Assembly (NCBI GenBank): GCA_044221315.1 | Contig: JBGAPK010000003.1 | Coordinates: forward strand, 1 to 64,000 | Length of the DNA: 64,000 nucleotides | Direction: 5' to 3' | From: JAFEBO01 sp044221315 | GTDB lineage: Bacteria; Planctomycetota; Phycisphaerae; Phycisphaerales; UBA1924 | Shown: positions 50,818 to 60,317 of the stretch, piece after piece | Position numbering within the stretch: the first letter of the stretch is position 1 | How the letters are laid out: every line of letters begins with the position of its first letter | The notes under the pieces: generated by a model | Seen by the model: only the letters and a program-made list of their open reading frames with translations | Databases searched by the model: none | What the model was told of the DNA's origin: nothing | Position numbers and translations under genes: made by a program

Positions 50818-51831
50818 TCAGGGTACGCGGGAGGCGGAACTGCCGAAGAAGGCGCCGGACGTGGCCCCCTCCGCGACGGACTCGAGCGAGATCGGCGGGC
50901 TGAGCACGGCCGGGATGATCCGGGCGATATCCACCAACACGCCGATCATGCCAAAGGTGAGGAACATCGAACCTACGGCGATGAGAACGGTGCCGATGAC
51001 CTGGGCTATCTGCTCGCTTCCGCCTCCGAGCTGAGCCCCGGCGAGGTGCGACAGGTCGCCGACAGCGATGATGCCGAGTGCGCCCACCATCGCGAGCATG
51101 GTTTGCCGGTCCACCTTTCCCGAGCGGAGAAGCATCGAGCGGTGGACAAAGAGCCTGGCGTTGGGGCGCAGGCACGCGATAATGAGCATCATTAGAAGAT
51201 CACAGATGAGTCTGACCGCGGTGCGTTCGGTGCTCAGACTGCCGGAGGCAACGAAAGGCGTTGATGCGAAGGCGTCCATCCGGCAAAGGACGATGTAAAA
51301 CGCGAGGGCGAGCGGGAGGTACAACAGGGTGCCGATGACCGCGCGGACGATTCCGTCAATGGGGATCTGGCCGTGTGGCCGGATCAGTGAGGATGCCCCC
51401 AACCCGGACACGAGCGTTGCGACGACTGTCGCATCGGCGACCCAGGCGGGCGTGCTCTGCCCTGCCATTTCGGCGGCGCGCAGCCACCAGAGGCAAAGCG
51501 CCGCGGCGATCGCGGCGAGAGGCCACAGCGCGAGTCCGAGCGCGACGAATCGGGGGTGCGAGATCGGCTGGAGTTCGCTCGCGTGCGGATCGACTTTGGC
51601 CAGAATCGTGCCGCGGATGGACATGCTGCACTCGGGGCAGCGGGCCCGGATCGAAAGGCCGCGGAGGTTGTACCCGCAGCGCGCGCAGAGCAAATCACCC
51701 GTCAGCTCCTTGGCGAGCAAGGGCGGATCGTTCGGCGCCGCGCTGAACGCGGCGGATTGGCTCGTATCAACCGTACTGTCCAAGCTGCCCGAGACCCTCC
51801 AAGAGCGCCGACCTTTGCGCGAATTCTTCAC
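50818..51831 (-). CDS. Zinc-ribbon polytopic membrane protein of planctomycete type
   Basis: The 337-residue protein has an N-terminal zinc ribbon CxxCGYNLRG-x12-CPEC (C49, C52, C65, C68), the widespread planctomycete 'CARCGYNLRG ... CPEC' type. About seven to eight membrane helices follow (for example FVALGLALWPLAAIAAALCLWWL and VIGTVLIAVGSMFLTFGMIGVLVDI). No enzymatic motif is seen. It starts with GTG at 51831, has no visible ribosome site, and has TAGTAT three bases upstream, so the start could differ. Function unknown. Confidence 0.75.
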   Translation of the reverse strand: MKNSRKGRRSWRVSGSLDSTVDTSQSAAFSAAPNDPPLLAKELTGDLLCARCGYNLRGLSIRARCPECSMSIRGTILAKVDPHASELQPISHPRFVALGLALWPLAAIAAALCLWWLRAAEMAGQSTPAWVADATVVATLVSGLGASSLIRPHGQIPIDGIVRAVIGTLLYLPLALAFYIVLCRMDAFASTPFVASGSLSTERTAVRLICDLLMMLIIACLRPNARLFVHRSMLLRSGKVDRQTMLAMVGALGIIAVGDLSHLAGAQLGGGSEQIAQVIGTVLIAVGSMFLTFGMIGVLVDIARIIPAVLSPPISLESVAEGATSGAFFGSSASRVP

Positions 51832-51897
51832 ACGATACTAACGCATCCGCACCGCCCTTGCAGCCGCTAGCATCCGGCACTTTTCGAGGAGCAGCCG

Positions 51898-52128
51898 ATG
51901 GCACGCCTTGTCCGTCACGAGCAAACCGGCCCGATCAAGATCGATCCGCTTACCTGGCCCCGGGATGAGCAGGGTAATCTCAAGCCGATCTTCGTGTGTG
52001 CGTGCGGGCTTTCGAGCAAGTTTCCGATCTGCGACGGGACGCACAAGGGCTGCCGCGAGGAACCCGGCAAGATCTACCGGTACGACCCGGTGACCAAGGC
52101 GGTGATCGATTCGACGCAGGAAGGATGA
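51898..52128 (+). CDS. CDGSH iron-sulfur domain protein
   Basis: The 76-residue protein has one complete CDGSH motif (CxC-x8-CDGxH: C34, C36, C45, H49, with CDGTH), which ligates a redox-active, acid-labile 2Fe-2S cluster with three cysteines and one histidine, as in mitoNEET-like bacterial proteins. GAGGAG lies about 7 bases before ATG 51898. It is one base from the convergent large oxidoreductase gene. Its partner is not identifiable from sequence. Confidence 0.9.
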   Translation: MARLVRHEQTGPIKIDPLTWPRDEQGNLKPIFVCACGLSSKFPICDGTHKGCREEPGKIYRYDPVTKAVIDSTQEG

Positions 52129-52129
52129 T

Positions 52130-55100
52130 TCAAGCTTCGCCGCTCATCCAACGATCAATCATCTCGATCGGGTGGAGGGCGGTGGCGCCCGTGCCATCAT
52201 GTATCTGATGGCGGCAGGAGGTACCCGGAGCGCAAACGGTGCCGTTGCTGCCGACGGCTTCGCGGACCGCCGGCATCAGGACAAGCTCACCGATCTTCAT
52301 GGACAGGTCGTAGTGGCCTTCGGCGAATCCGAACGAACCCGCCATGCCGCAGCAGCCGCTGTCGAGGATCCGAACGCGACTTCCTGCGAATGCGCGGAGA
52401 GCGGCCGCACTCGACTCGGCGCCCCAAAGGGCCTTCTGGTGGCAGTGGCCGTGGAGAATGACTGTGGTCGTTTCGCTCGCGGCTCGGCCCTTCGCGCGCG
52501 CGATCGATGCCTGATCCGGATGCTGTGTGAGCGCGGAGGAAAAGAACTGCTCCGGCAGGAAGCACTTGGCGGCGATTGCCCGCCGGGCCCTGAGCGGTGC
52601 GGCAAGTTTCAGTTGGAGCCAATCGTCCTTGATCGCCGAAAGGCACGAGGGCTCGACGACGAGAATGGCGTGAACCGAATCGTCCGCGGCAAAGGTGTTG
52701 AGCTTCTCAATTGTGCGGTCGATTGTCGCGATTGCATCTTCGAGCAGTCCGGTCGAGATCATGGTGCGGGCGCAGCAGCCAGCGGCGACGAGCACCACCT
52801 CGTAGCCGAGGCGCTCGAAGACGCGTTTGGCGGCACTGCCGATGCCGGATTCGAGGTACATCGTAAAGCAGTCGCCGAAGAGGGCGATCCTGGGTTTTTT
52901 TGAAGCCGATGTCGTCGACCGCCGCGTGAAATAAGAGGCGAGGCTGCGTGAAAAGTTGGGCACGGAACGGCGTTTGTCGAATCCCATCACGGCGTTGATC
53001 AGCGCTCGCCCAAACCCGGTGTGATTCACGGCGTTTGCAATGCCGGGCGTCAAGGACGCCAATTGAGCAAGGGGACGGAAATGCCCGAGAAGTCGGGCTT
53101 TCAGCGGAGGCCCCCCCTGCGCGCGATATCGCTGGGCCGTGTATTCGGCCTTGAGGCGCGCGATATCGACGTTGCTCGGGCACTCGCTCTTGCAGGCTTT
53201 GCAGGAGAGGCAGAGATCGAGCGTACTCATCGTGTCGGCGTCGTCCCAGGCGGGGACGCCGGGCTGAGAACTCAATTGCCCGGATATGGCGAGGCGAAGA
53301 GCGTTGCCTCTGCCTCGGGTGCTATGACGCTCGTCGAGCGTGCCCATGTAGGACGGGCACATGGTGCCACCGGATTTCTTGCGGCAGACTCCCGCGCCGT
53401 TGCACATCTCGACGGCGCCGTCGAAGCCGTGCTGGTCGTCATACGTGAAATACGTATCCACGGGAGGTACGGCCAACTCATGTCCGGACGGCTCAACGCG
53501 GAGATTCTCGACAATCGATGCGATCGGGCGGGGCTCGACGATGTTTCCGGGGTTGAGCAGATTGCGCGGATCGAAGATCGCTTTGATCCCACGCATGGTG
53601 TTCATGAGCTCGGGACCGTAGAAGCGCTCGAGGAGGGGGCCGCGAACACGGCCGTCGCCGTGCTCGCCCGACATGACGCCCCCGAGACTCTTGGCGAGGT
53701 CGGCGACTTCCACTGCAATCTGTTGCATGCGCTGGCGGTCGGGCTCGTCGTGAATGTCTAGAAGAGGTCGGACGTGGAGGACTCCGACGGAGGCATGAGC
53801 CCAGAAGGCGGCCTTTGTCCCCTGCCGTGCGATAATTTTGCGGAATTCCTTAACGAATGGGACCAGGTTCTCCACGGGAACGGCGTTGTCTTCGACGAAA
53901 GTGAGAGGCTTGCGGTGGCCGGGGATGCCGTGAAGAAGTGGCTCACCGGCTTTGCGGAGCTTCCAGGCGCTGGCGATTGGGGCGGCGTCGGTGTGGCAGG
54001 TGATCGCAACGCCGCGCACGGTTCGGCGGAGGGAGTCGAACTTCGCTCGGAGGTCATCCACACTCTGGCCGTAATACTCGACGTAGAGAACCGCGCGGGG
54101 GCGGCCGCCGGACGCCGGCTGAGGCATCAATTCGGCGTAGGCACGGTACTCGGTATTCGCGAAGGCGAGGTCAAGCACCATGTCGTCGAGGAGTTCGACG
54201 GCGGAGGGAGCGGATGCGAGTATCGGAACGACAGCCTCGATCGCGGCGTCGAGATCGTCGAAGCTGAGCAGGGCGAGGCCCTTGGTCTTCGGCTTTGGGT
54301 GGAGCCGCAATTTGGCACCGAGCGTGACCGCAAGCGTGCCCTCGCTGCCGCAGAGGAGATGAGCGAGATTGACAGACTCGAAATCCCCGCCGGAGTCGTC
54401 AAGTTGCTTGAGGATGAGATCGAGGTTGTAGCCGGCGTTATGACGGATGGTCCTTGGGAAGCGCTCGCGGATAAGTGCGGCGCTGCCCCGAACCAGATCG
54501 GCCACCTGACGGGTAATTGTCCCGATGCGTTCGTGACGGGAGGCGGCGCCTTGTTCGAGGCGGGCGACAAAGCCGTCGGCGAGAACAACATCGAGGCCAA
54601 GCAGGTTTTCAGAGGTGCGTCCGTACAGGATGGAGCGAGCGCCCGCGGCGTTGTTGCCGACGCATCCACCGACGTTGGCGTGCTTGCTTGTAGCGGGGTC
54701 CGGAGCAAAGAAAAGGCCGGTTGAGGCGATCTTCTCGTTGAGATCATCGAGGGTGATGCCGGGTTCGACGGTGCAGGTTGCCTCGGAGGCGTTGACGTCG
54801 AGCAGGCGGTTGCAGCGATTCGAGAAATCGAGGACGATTGCCCGATTGGTGCACTGGCCGGCGAGGCTGGTGCCTCCGCCTCGGGGCAGAACGGGAAGGT
54901 CTCGCTCCGCGCAGAAGCGGACGGCCCGAACGGCGTCTTCGATGGAGGCGGGGATGACGACGCCCAGAGGCTCGACCTGATAGAGCGAGGCGTCGGTTGC
55001 GTAAAGCATGCGGTCGTGCAGGCCGAAGCGGACTTCGCCTTCTATAGCGCTCGCGAGGTCACGGGCAACCTGGTCGCGGTCGAACGGCGTCGGGGACGCC

Positions 55101-55150
55101 TGCGAGGCACGGCGGGCCGTGGTTGTGTTCAGGACAGGAAGACTCGTCAT
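52130..55150 (-). CDS. Fused FAD-linked oxidase / Fe-S reductase (GlcD-GlcF type)
   Basis: The 1006-residue protein joins two parts. The first (about 1-540) is a VAO-type FAD oxidase: LPVLPRGGGTSLAGQCTNRA and FFAPDPATSKHANVGGCVGNNAAG bind FAD, and the cap domain ends ASVGVLHVRPLLDIHD. The second has iron-sulfur and CCG domains: CNGAGVCRKKSGGTMCPSY with LCLSCKACKSECPSNVDIARLKAEY, two 4Fe-4S sites, then GCCARTMIS, HGHCHQKALWG and GCCGMAGSFGFAEGHY. Such fusions act as D-2-hydroxyglutarate or D-lactate dehydrogenases (YdiJ-like). The substrate is not resolved. ATG 55150 is chosen over an upstream in-frame start at 55273. Confidence 0.92.
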   Translation of the reverse strand: MTSLPVLNTTTARRASQASPTPFDRDQVARDLASAIEGEVRFGLHDRMLYATDASLYQVEPLGVVIPASIEDAVRAVRFCAERDLPVLPRGGGTSLAGQCTNRAIVLDFSNRCNRLLDVNASEATCTVEPGITLDDLNEKIASTGLFFAPDPATSKHANVGGCVGNNAAGARSILYGRTSENLLGLDVVLADGFVARLEQGAASRHERIGTITRQVADLVRGSAALIRERFPRTIRHNAGYNLDLILKQLDDSGGDFESVNLAHLLCGSEGTLAVTLGAKLRLHPKPKTKGLALLSFDDLDAAIEAVVPILASAPSAVELLDDMVLDLAFANTEYRAYAELMPQPASGGRPRAVLYVEYYGQSVDDLRAKFDSLRRTVRGVAITCHTDAAPIASAWKLRKAGEPLLHGIPGHRKPLTFVEDNAVPVENLVPFVKEFRKIIARQGTKAAFWAHASVGVLHVRPLLDIHDEPDRQRMQQIAVEVADLAKSLGGVMSGEHGDGRVRGPLLERFYGPELMNTMRGIKAIFDPRNLLNPGNIVEPRPIASIVENLRVEPSGHELAVPPVDTYFTYDDQHGFDGAVEMCNGAGVCRKKSGGTMCPSYMGTLDERHSTRGRGNALRLAISGQLSSQPGVPAWDDADTMSTLDLCLSCKACKSECPSNVDIARLKAEYTAQRYRAQGGPPLKARLLGHFRPLAQLASLTPGIANAVNHTGFGRALINAVMGFDKRRSVPNFSRSLASYFTRRSTTSASKKPRIALFGDCFTMYLESGIGSAAKRVFERLGYEVVLVAAGCCARTMISTGLLEDAIATIDRTIEKLNTFAADDSVHAILVVEPSCLSAIKDDWLQLKLAAPLRARRAIAAKCFLPEQFFSSALTQHPDQASIARAKGRAASETTTVILHGHCHQKALWGAESSAAALRAFAGSRVRILDSGCCGMAGSFGFAEGHYDLSMKIGELVLMPAVREAVGSNGTVCAPGTSCRHQIHDGTGATALHPIEMIDRWMSGEA

Positions 55151-55302
55151 CGCCGATACATTCCGTGCGGGCGGACCGCTTTGTGAATTCGGACTATACG
55201 GATCGGCCGGGGCCCCATGCCGCGGAAGATCATCGGCCGGGGGACGAACCTTTCGTTGCAGAGTTGCGCTCAACTTTGGACACGCACAACATGGAGCCTC
55301 AC

Positions 55303-57468
55303 ATGACCACGCGAAGCCTTGCCCTTGCCATTTCGCTCGCCGCCGGACTCTGCTGCGCCTTTTCGGGCGTCAGCGTGGGGGGAGAATTCATTGAAAGCGC
55401 CGAGCATGCGGCAAAGGCGGCGGCCGGACCGTCCCTGCCGATCACGCGGATTACGTTGTATCGGTCGGGGGTCGCTTCATTCCAGCGCACAGGGACGATC
55501 AGCGGCGACGCGACGCTGCGGCTCAAATTTGATAATTCACAGGTCAACGATGTTCTGAAATCGCTGGTTGCGGCGGACATGTCGGGAAAAGGGACCGTTC
55601 GCGGGGTGTCGTACGCGAGCAACGCGCCGCTGGCGCGGAGGCTGGCGGCATTTGGCATTAACCTCGGGGATGATCCCTCGCTCGGAGCGCTCTTGGGGAG
55701 ATTGCGCGGCGCCGGCGTGACGGTGGCGACCCCGAACGGCACGGCGGCAGGGACGATTCTCGGCGGAGAGATGCGGGAGCAGGCGAGCGGGAACGCCCAG
55801 AAGACGATCCAGGTGCCGTTTCTCAACATCGTAACCCAGAAGGGCATTCAGTCAGTGAATCTGAACGAGGCACGCTCGGTCGAACTATCGGACCCCGAAC
55901 TGCAAGCGGAATTAGCCAAGGCCCTGACCGCGATCTCGCAGCAGAGGCAGGAGCAAAGCCGGAACCTGGATGTCGCCTTTGCGGGCACGGGCGATCGCGA
56001 TGTGGCCGTGATCTACACGCACGAGGCTCCGGTCTGGAAGGCGTCCTATCGGGTACTGCTCGATGAGGAGAAACCGACGCGCCTGAGCGGCTGGGCGATC
56101 GTGGAAAACACGACGGATGAGGACTGGACGGATGTGCGCCTGTCGCTCGTTTCGGGAAGGCCGGTCTCGTTCACGATGGACTTGCAAGAGCCGCTGTTTG
56201 CGTATCGGCCGGCGGTGGCGGTGCCTTCGGTTGGCGGGCTGGCGCCGCGGATCTATCAGGAAGAATTCGGCGCCGCCGGACGGGGAATGGGCGATCAGAC
56301 CCAGCTCGGGCGGTTGCGCAAGGAGTTGCAGACCGCCAATCGGAATCAAGCGGTGGACAAGGCGCGGGGTTCAAGAGATGAGAAACTCGATGGCCTGGTC
56401 GCAGGCGTGCCAGCCGCGCCGGCGCTTGAGCAGTCTCTTCGCGAGCGCGATGTGAGCTTTGCGGACCTTGTCTCCGCGTCTCCGAGCGCCGCCGACGCCG
56501 TGCAGACCGGCGAGGTGTTTCACTACGACGTTTCAACTCCGACCACCGTTGCACGGCAGAGTTCGGCGATGATCCCGATCGTTGCGTCGGATGTGAAGAC
56601 ACGCCGGGTGAGCATTCTCTCGCCGGGGCCCGCGAATCAGATTCGGTATCCGATGCGCGGCATGGAACTGATGAACTCGACCGACTTGCAACTGCTGCCC
56701 GGGCCGCTGGCGATTTATGACTCCGGGGTGTACGCGGGCGATTCCATGATCGAGCAGATCGGGCCGGGGGACACGAGGCTTCTGTCGTACGCGACGGATC
56801 TTGAAGTGGTCGCGGTGACGGACGAATCGCAGGTGAGCGATATCCGCAGGCTCAGGATCGTGCAGGGGAGCTTCGAGCAGCGGACCACGTCGATGCATAC
56901 GACCACGCACAAACTTCGGAACAAGAGCGAGAAGAACGCGCGGACGGTAATCCTCGAGCAACCGAAGATGGGCGGATACCAACTAGCGGCGGGCCTGAAG
57001 CCCTCGAGCGAGACCGCGTCGTTGTACCGGTTCGAGATCGAGCTCAAACCGGGCGAGAAGAAGGATTTCTCGGTCGTGCAGGAATCGGCGGGGACGACGA
57101 CACTCGCGATCAATTCGTACGACGACCGAACGATCATGGCCTGGCAGCAGACCGGCAAGCTCTCGCCAAAGGTGCTGGAAGCCTTCCGGGATATCGCCAA
57201 GCGCCAGGCGGCGATCAAGGTGCTGGAACGCCGCGTTGCCGATCTTGATGCCGAATGGAAACGGATCAGCGACGACCAGACCCGCACCCGCGAAAACATG
57301 CAGGCGATCGATCGCGCCTCCGAGCTCTACTCCCGATACATGAAGAAGCTGGGCGAGCAGGAGACGCGGGGTGAGAAGATCGGCGCCGAGAATATTGACA
57401 GCAAGAACGAGATGCGGAAGCTGCAGGAAGAGCTCAACAAATATCTGAGCGAATTGAACGTGGATTGA
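55303..57468 (+). CDS. Secreted DUF4139-like protein
   Basis: The 721-residue protein starts with a signal peptide (LALAISLAAGLCCAFSG). The middle and C-terminal region resembles DUF4139/mucoidy-inhibitor A-like proteins (VAVIYTHEAPVWKASYRVLLDEEKPTRLSGWAIVENTTDEDW). It ends with a beta-rich domain and a C-terminal coiled coil (QAAIKVLERRVADLDAEWKRISDD and KKLGEQETRGEKIG). ATG 55303 is preferred to 55291 because GGAG stands six bases upstream. The gene is divergent from the large oxidoreductase. Function unknown; possible envelope beta-sandwich protein. Confidence 0.75.
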   Translation: MTTRSLALAISLAAGLCCAFSGVSVGGEFIESAEHAAKAAAGPSLPITRITLYRSGVASFQRTGTISGDATLRLKFDNSQVNDVLKSLVAADMSGKGTVRGVSYASNAPLARRLAAFGINLGDDPSLGALLGRLRGAGVTVATPNGTAAGTILGGEMREQASGNAQKTIQVPFLNIVTQKGIQSVNLNEARSVELSDPELQAELAKALTAISQQRQEQSRNLDVAFAGTGDRDVAVIYTHEAPVWKASYRVLLDEEKPTRLSGWAIVENTTDEDWTDVRLSLVSGRPVSFTMDLQEPLFAYRPAVAVPSVGGLAPRIYQEEFGAAGRGMGDQTQLGRLRKELQTANRNQAVDKARGSRDEKLDGLVAGVPAAPALEQSLRERDVSFADLVSASPSAADAVQTGEVFHYDVSTPTTVARQSSAMIPIVASDVKTRRVSILSPGPANQIRYPMRGMELMNSTDLQLLPGPLAIYDSGVYAGDSMIEQIGPGDTRLLSYATDLEVVAVTDESQVSDIRRLRIVQGSFEQRTTSMHTTTHKLRNKSEKNARTVILEQPKMGGYQLAAGLKPSSETASLYRFEIELKPGEKKDFSVVQESAGTTTLAINSYDDRTIMAWQQTGKLSPKVLEAFRDIAKRQAAIKVLERRVADLDAEWKRISDDQTRTRENMQAIDRASELYSRYMKKLGEQETRGEKIGAENIDSKNEMRKLQEELNKYLSELNVD

Positions 57469-57493
57469 CCGTGCCGCCGATCCGGCACCTCCG

Positions 57494-57523
57494 ACGCCGA
57501 TCGCCCGCGCGGGCGATCGGCGT
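57494..57523. terminator. 30-base perfect palindrome between convergent genes
   Basis: A 30-base self-complementary sequence (57494-57523; core CGCCCGCGCGGGCG) lies between the stop of the DUF4139-like gene and that of the transsulfuration gene. It can form a stem in both transcripts, so it probably acts as a bidirectional terminator. T-runs on either side are weak, so it may instead be a regulatory or structural repeat. Confidence 0.6.
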
Positions 57524-57534
57524 TCTTGGTTCCA

Positions 57535-58752
57535 TCAAGCCAGAGCGTTCTTGAGATCGGCGATGAGATCTTCGACCTCCTCGCATCCGACGCTCAAGCG
57601 GATCAGGCCGTCAGCAATGCCAAGGATCGCCCGCGCCGGGGCTGGAACGCTCGCATGCGTCATGATCGCCGGATGCTCGATCAGGCTTTCCACGCCTCCC
57701 AGCGATTCCGCGAGCGAAAAGAGCTTGGTCTTTTCGAGGACCTTGCGGGAGGGCGCAAGCCCGCCCTTCACGACACAAGAGATCATGCCGCCGAAACCGT
57801 TCCTCATCTGTCTTTTCGCGAGCGCGTGCTGCGGATGGCTTGGGAGCCCGGGATAAATCACCTTCTCGATCTTGGCGTGCTGTTCGAGCCACTGCGCGAT
57901 CTTCATCGCGTTTTCGCAGTGGCGCTGCATGCGGAGGTGGAGCGTCTTGGTGCTGCGGAGCATCAGGAAGCAGTCCATTGCGCTCGGGACAGCCCCCACC
58001 GCGTTCTGGACGTACTTGAGCCGCTCGCCGAGTGCCTCGTCTTTGGTGACGATCGCGCCGGCAACCATGTCGCTGTGGCCGCCGATGTATTTCGTGCAGG
58101 AGTGCAGGACGACATCGGCACCGTGGGCAAGCGGGTTCTGGAGATAGGGAGAGGCGAACGTGTTGTCGACGACGAGCAGCGGCTTGGCGAGCGGCGTTCC
58201 GAGTGGACCCAGCGTCTTGTCGGTACTGCCCGCCGGCGACACATTCGCGGCATCGACGAGTTTGCGCACGCCCGAGATGTCGATGATCTTGAGCATCGGG
58301 TTGCTCGGGGTCTCGAGCCAGACGATGCGGGTCTGGGGCGTCATGGCCTTCTCGATTTCCGCGAGCTTGGTCATGTCGACCCGCGTGTACGGCATGTTCA
58401 TGTGGCGGAAGACCTTGTCCACCTGTCGGAACGAACCGCCGTAGACGTCGTCGGAAAGAACGATGTGGTCGCCCGCGCGAAGTTGATGCAGGACGCAGTC
58501 CATTGCCGCGAGCCCGCTCGAGAAAGCAAGACCGACCCTCCCGCCTTCCAGTGCGGCGAGGTTGTCCTCGAGCGCCGTGCGCGTGGGGTTCTTGCTGCGG
58601 GCGTAGTCGTATCCGTCCTTGAACACCCCCGGCGACTTCTGAACGAAGGTGCTGGTCATGTAGACCGGCGTCATGATCGCACCGGTCGTCGGATCGGGTT
58701 CCTGGCCGGCGTGGATGCAGTTGGTGCCGAAACGAAGCGAAGACTCAGACAT
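57535..58752 (-). CDS. Trans-sulfuration enzyme, cystathionine gamma-lyase/synthase family
   Basis: The 405-residue PLP enzyme has the family motifs: YDYARSKNPTRTALEDNLAALE, FSSGLAAMD, WLETPSNPMLKI and the Schiff-base lysine in HSCTKYIGGHSD (K221). An insertion of about 15 residues (NVSPAGSTDKTLGPLGT) lies before the PLP-binding LLVVDNTFASPYLQ strand. With the neighbouring cystathionine beta-synthase it would convert cystathionine to cysteine (reverse transsulfuration), though gamma-synthase activity is possible. Stop is close to a palindromic terminator. Confidence 0.93.
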   Translation of the reverse strand: MSESSLRFGTNCIHAGQEPDPTTGAIMTPVYMTSTFVQKSPGVFKDGYDYARSKNPTRTALEDNLAALEGGRVGLAFSSGLAAMDCVLHQLRAGDHIVLSDDVYGGSFRQVDKVFRHMNMPYTRVDMTKLAEIEKAMTPQTRIVWLETPSNPMLKIIDISGVRKLVDAANVSPAGSTDKTLGPLGTPLAKPLLVVDNTFASPYLQNPLAHGADVVLHSCTKYIGGHSDMVAGAIVTKDEALGERLKYVQNAVGAVPSAMDCFLMLRSTKTLHLRMQRHCENAMKIAQWLEQHAKIEKVIYPGLPSHPQHALAKRQMRNGFGGMISCVVKGGLAPSRKVLEKTKLFSLAESLGGVESLIEHPAIMTHASVPAPARAILGIADGLIRLSVGCEEVEDLIADLKNALA

Positions 58753-58795
58753 CGAGCCTCTCCTTGAGTTGCTTGCGATCTGCAGGTAGCGCCCC

Positions 58796-60169
58796 TTACC
58801 GCCCCTTCTTGCTCATGAAGTCGATCACGTCGATCTGGCTCACAACGCCCACGATCCTTTCGTTATCGACAACAATGGCGACCTGATTGGTCTCGAAAAT
58901 GCGGTAGAGCTCTTCGATGCGTGCCTTGGGGTAGATGAGGCCGCCGATGCGCTGGGAAACCGTCTTCACCGGCGACGACATCGTCGCATGGCCTTCCTGC
59001 AGACCCCGGAGGATGTCCACCTCGGCGACGATTGCGTGCGGGCGTCCCTTGGGGTCGACGATGGGCACCTGCGAGACGCCGTGCTTCTTGAGCAGCGCGA
59101 TGACCGATTCGACCGAGTCATTTTCGTTCGCCGTAATCACCTGCGGCGGGCGAACCTTCAGCACGTCTTCAACCAAGCCGAGGTCGCGATCGCTGCCGAG
59201 GAAGCCGTAGTCCTTCATCCAGGCGTCGTTGAGGAACTTCGTCGTGTACCGGGTCGCGGAATCGGGAAGCAGGGTGACGACAGTCTTGCCGGGTCCGAGC
59301 TGCTTGGCGATCTTGACCGCGATATGGACGTTGCAGCCGGAGGACCCGCCGCAGAAGAGGCCCTCCTCGCGCACCAGGCGCCGGGCCATGGTGAAGGCTT
59401 CCTTGTCGTTGGTCTGGTGGAACTCATCCACCACGGAATAGTCCATCGCGTCGCAGAGAATGTCCTCGCCGATACCCTCGACCTTGTAAACGTGCGGCGT
59501 CGGCATGGTCTTGGTGTAGAAGTAGTGATAGTGCACGCTGCCGATCGGATCGACACCAACCACTCGCACCTGAGGGTGGTTCTTCTTGAAATAGCGGCCG
59601 ATGCCCGAGACCGTGCCGCCGGTACCGGCTCCGGCGACCACGGCGTCGATCTTGCCGCCGGTCTGGTTCCAGATCTCGGGGCCCGTCGAGAGCATGTGGG
59701 CGTCGATATTGAGCGGGTTGTGGTACTGGTTGACGTAGAAGGCGCCGGGGGTCTCCCTGGCGATGCGCTTGGCGGTCTCGACGTAGTGCTGGGGCGAATC
59801 ACCCGGCACGTCGGTCGGAGTGATCACGACCTCCGCGCCGAAGGCCTTGAGCATGTTCACTTTCTCGAGGCTCATCTTGTCGGGCATGGTGAACACGCAG
59901 CGGTAGCCCCGCACGGCGGCCCACATGGCGACTCCCTGGCCGGTGTTGCCACTGGTGTTCTCGACGATTGTCGCGCCGGGCTTGATGAGGCCCTGCTTCT
60001 CGCTCTCGTTCAGGATGTGAACGGCCATACGGTCCTTGATCGAGCCCGTCGGGTTCATGTACTCGCACTTGACGAGCACCGTGGCCGAATTGGGGCCCAC
60101 GACCTTGTTCAGGCGGACGAGGGGGGTGTTACCGACGGCATCGAGGATGTTGGCGTGGATGTCTGGCAT
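58796..60169 (-). CDS. Cystathionine beta-synthase with CBS domain pair
   Basis: The 457-residue PLP enzyme condenses homocysteine and serine to cystathionine. The fold-type II core has the catalytic lysine in NPTGSIKDRMA (K45), ENTSGNTGQG, and the GAGTGGTVSG phosphate loop. Two CBS domains occupy about residues 325-455 (QVITANENDSVESVIALLKKHG and ARIEELYRIFETNQVAIVVDNERIVGVVSQIDVIDFM). CBS domains bind adenosyl ligands such as SAM. It is upstream of the lyase gene on the same strand with a 43-base gap. Confidence 0.94.
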   Translation of the reverse strand: MPDIHANILDAVGNTPLVRLNKVVGPNSATVLVKCEYMNPTGSIKDRMAVHILNESEKQGLIKPGATIVENTSGNTGQGVAMWAAVRGYRCVFTMPDKMSLEKVNMLKAFGAEVVITPTDVPGDSPQHYVETAKRIARETPGAFYVNQYHNPLNIDAHMLSTGPEIWNQTGGKIDAVVAGAGTGGTVSGIGRYFKKNHPQVRVVGVDPIGSVHYHYFYTKTMPTPHVYKVEGIGEDILCDAMDYSVVDEFHQTNDKEAFTMARRLVREEGLFCGGSSGCNVHIAVKIAKQLGPGKTVVTLLPDSATRYTTKFLNDAWMKDYGFLGSDRDLGLVEDVLKVRPPQVITANENDSVESVIALLKKHGVSQVPIVDPKGRPHAIVAEVDILRGLQEGHATMSSPVKTVSQRIGGLIYPKARIEELYRIFETNQVAIVVDNERIVGVVSQIDVIDFMSKKGR

Positions 60170-60317
60170 GGGTGGTCGCTGACAATATCACATCGAACGA
60201 ATCGACGAGCCGGAGCGTACTTTCGCCGGTTCGATGGCTCAAACCCGGGGAATCTCGGATCGACTCATCGGCCTGCCGCATCCAAGAATGGGCCCGGAGC
60301 GAGATCTCTTTCATCCC

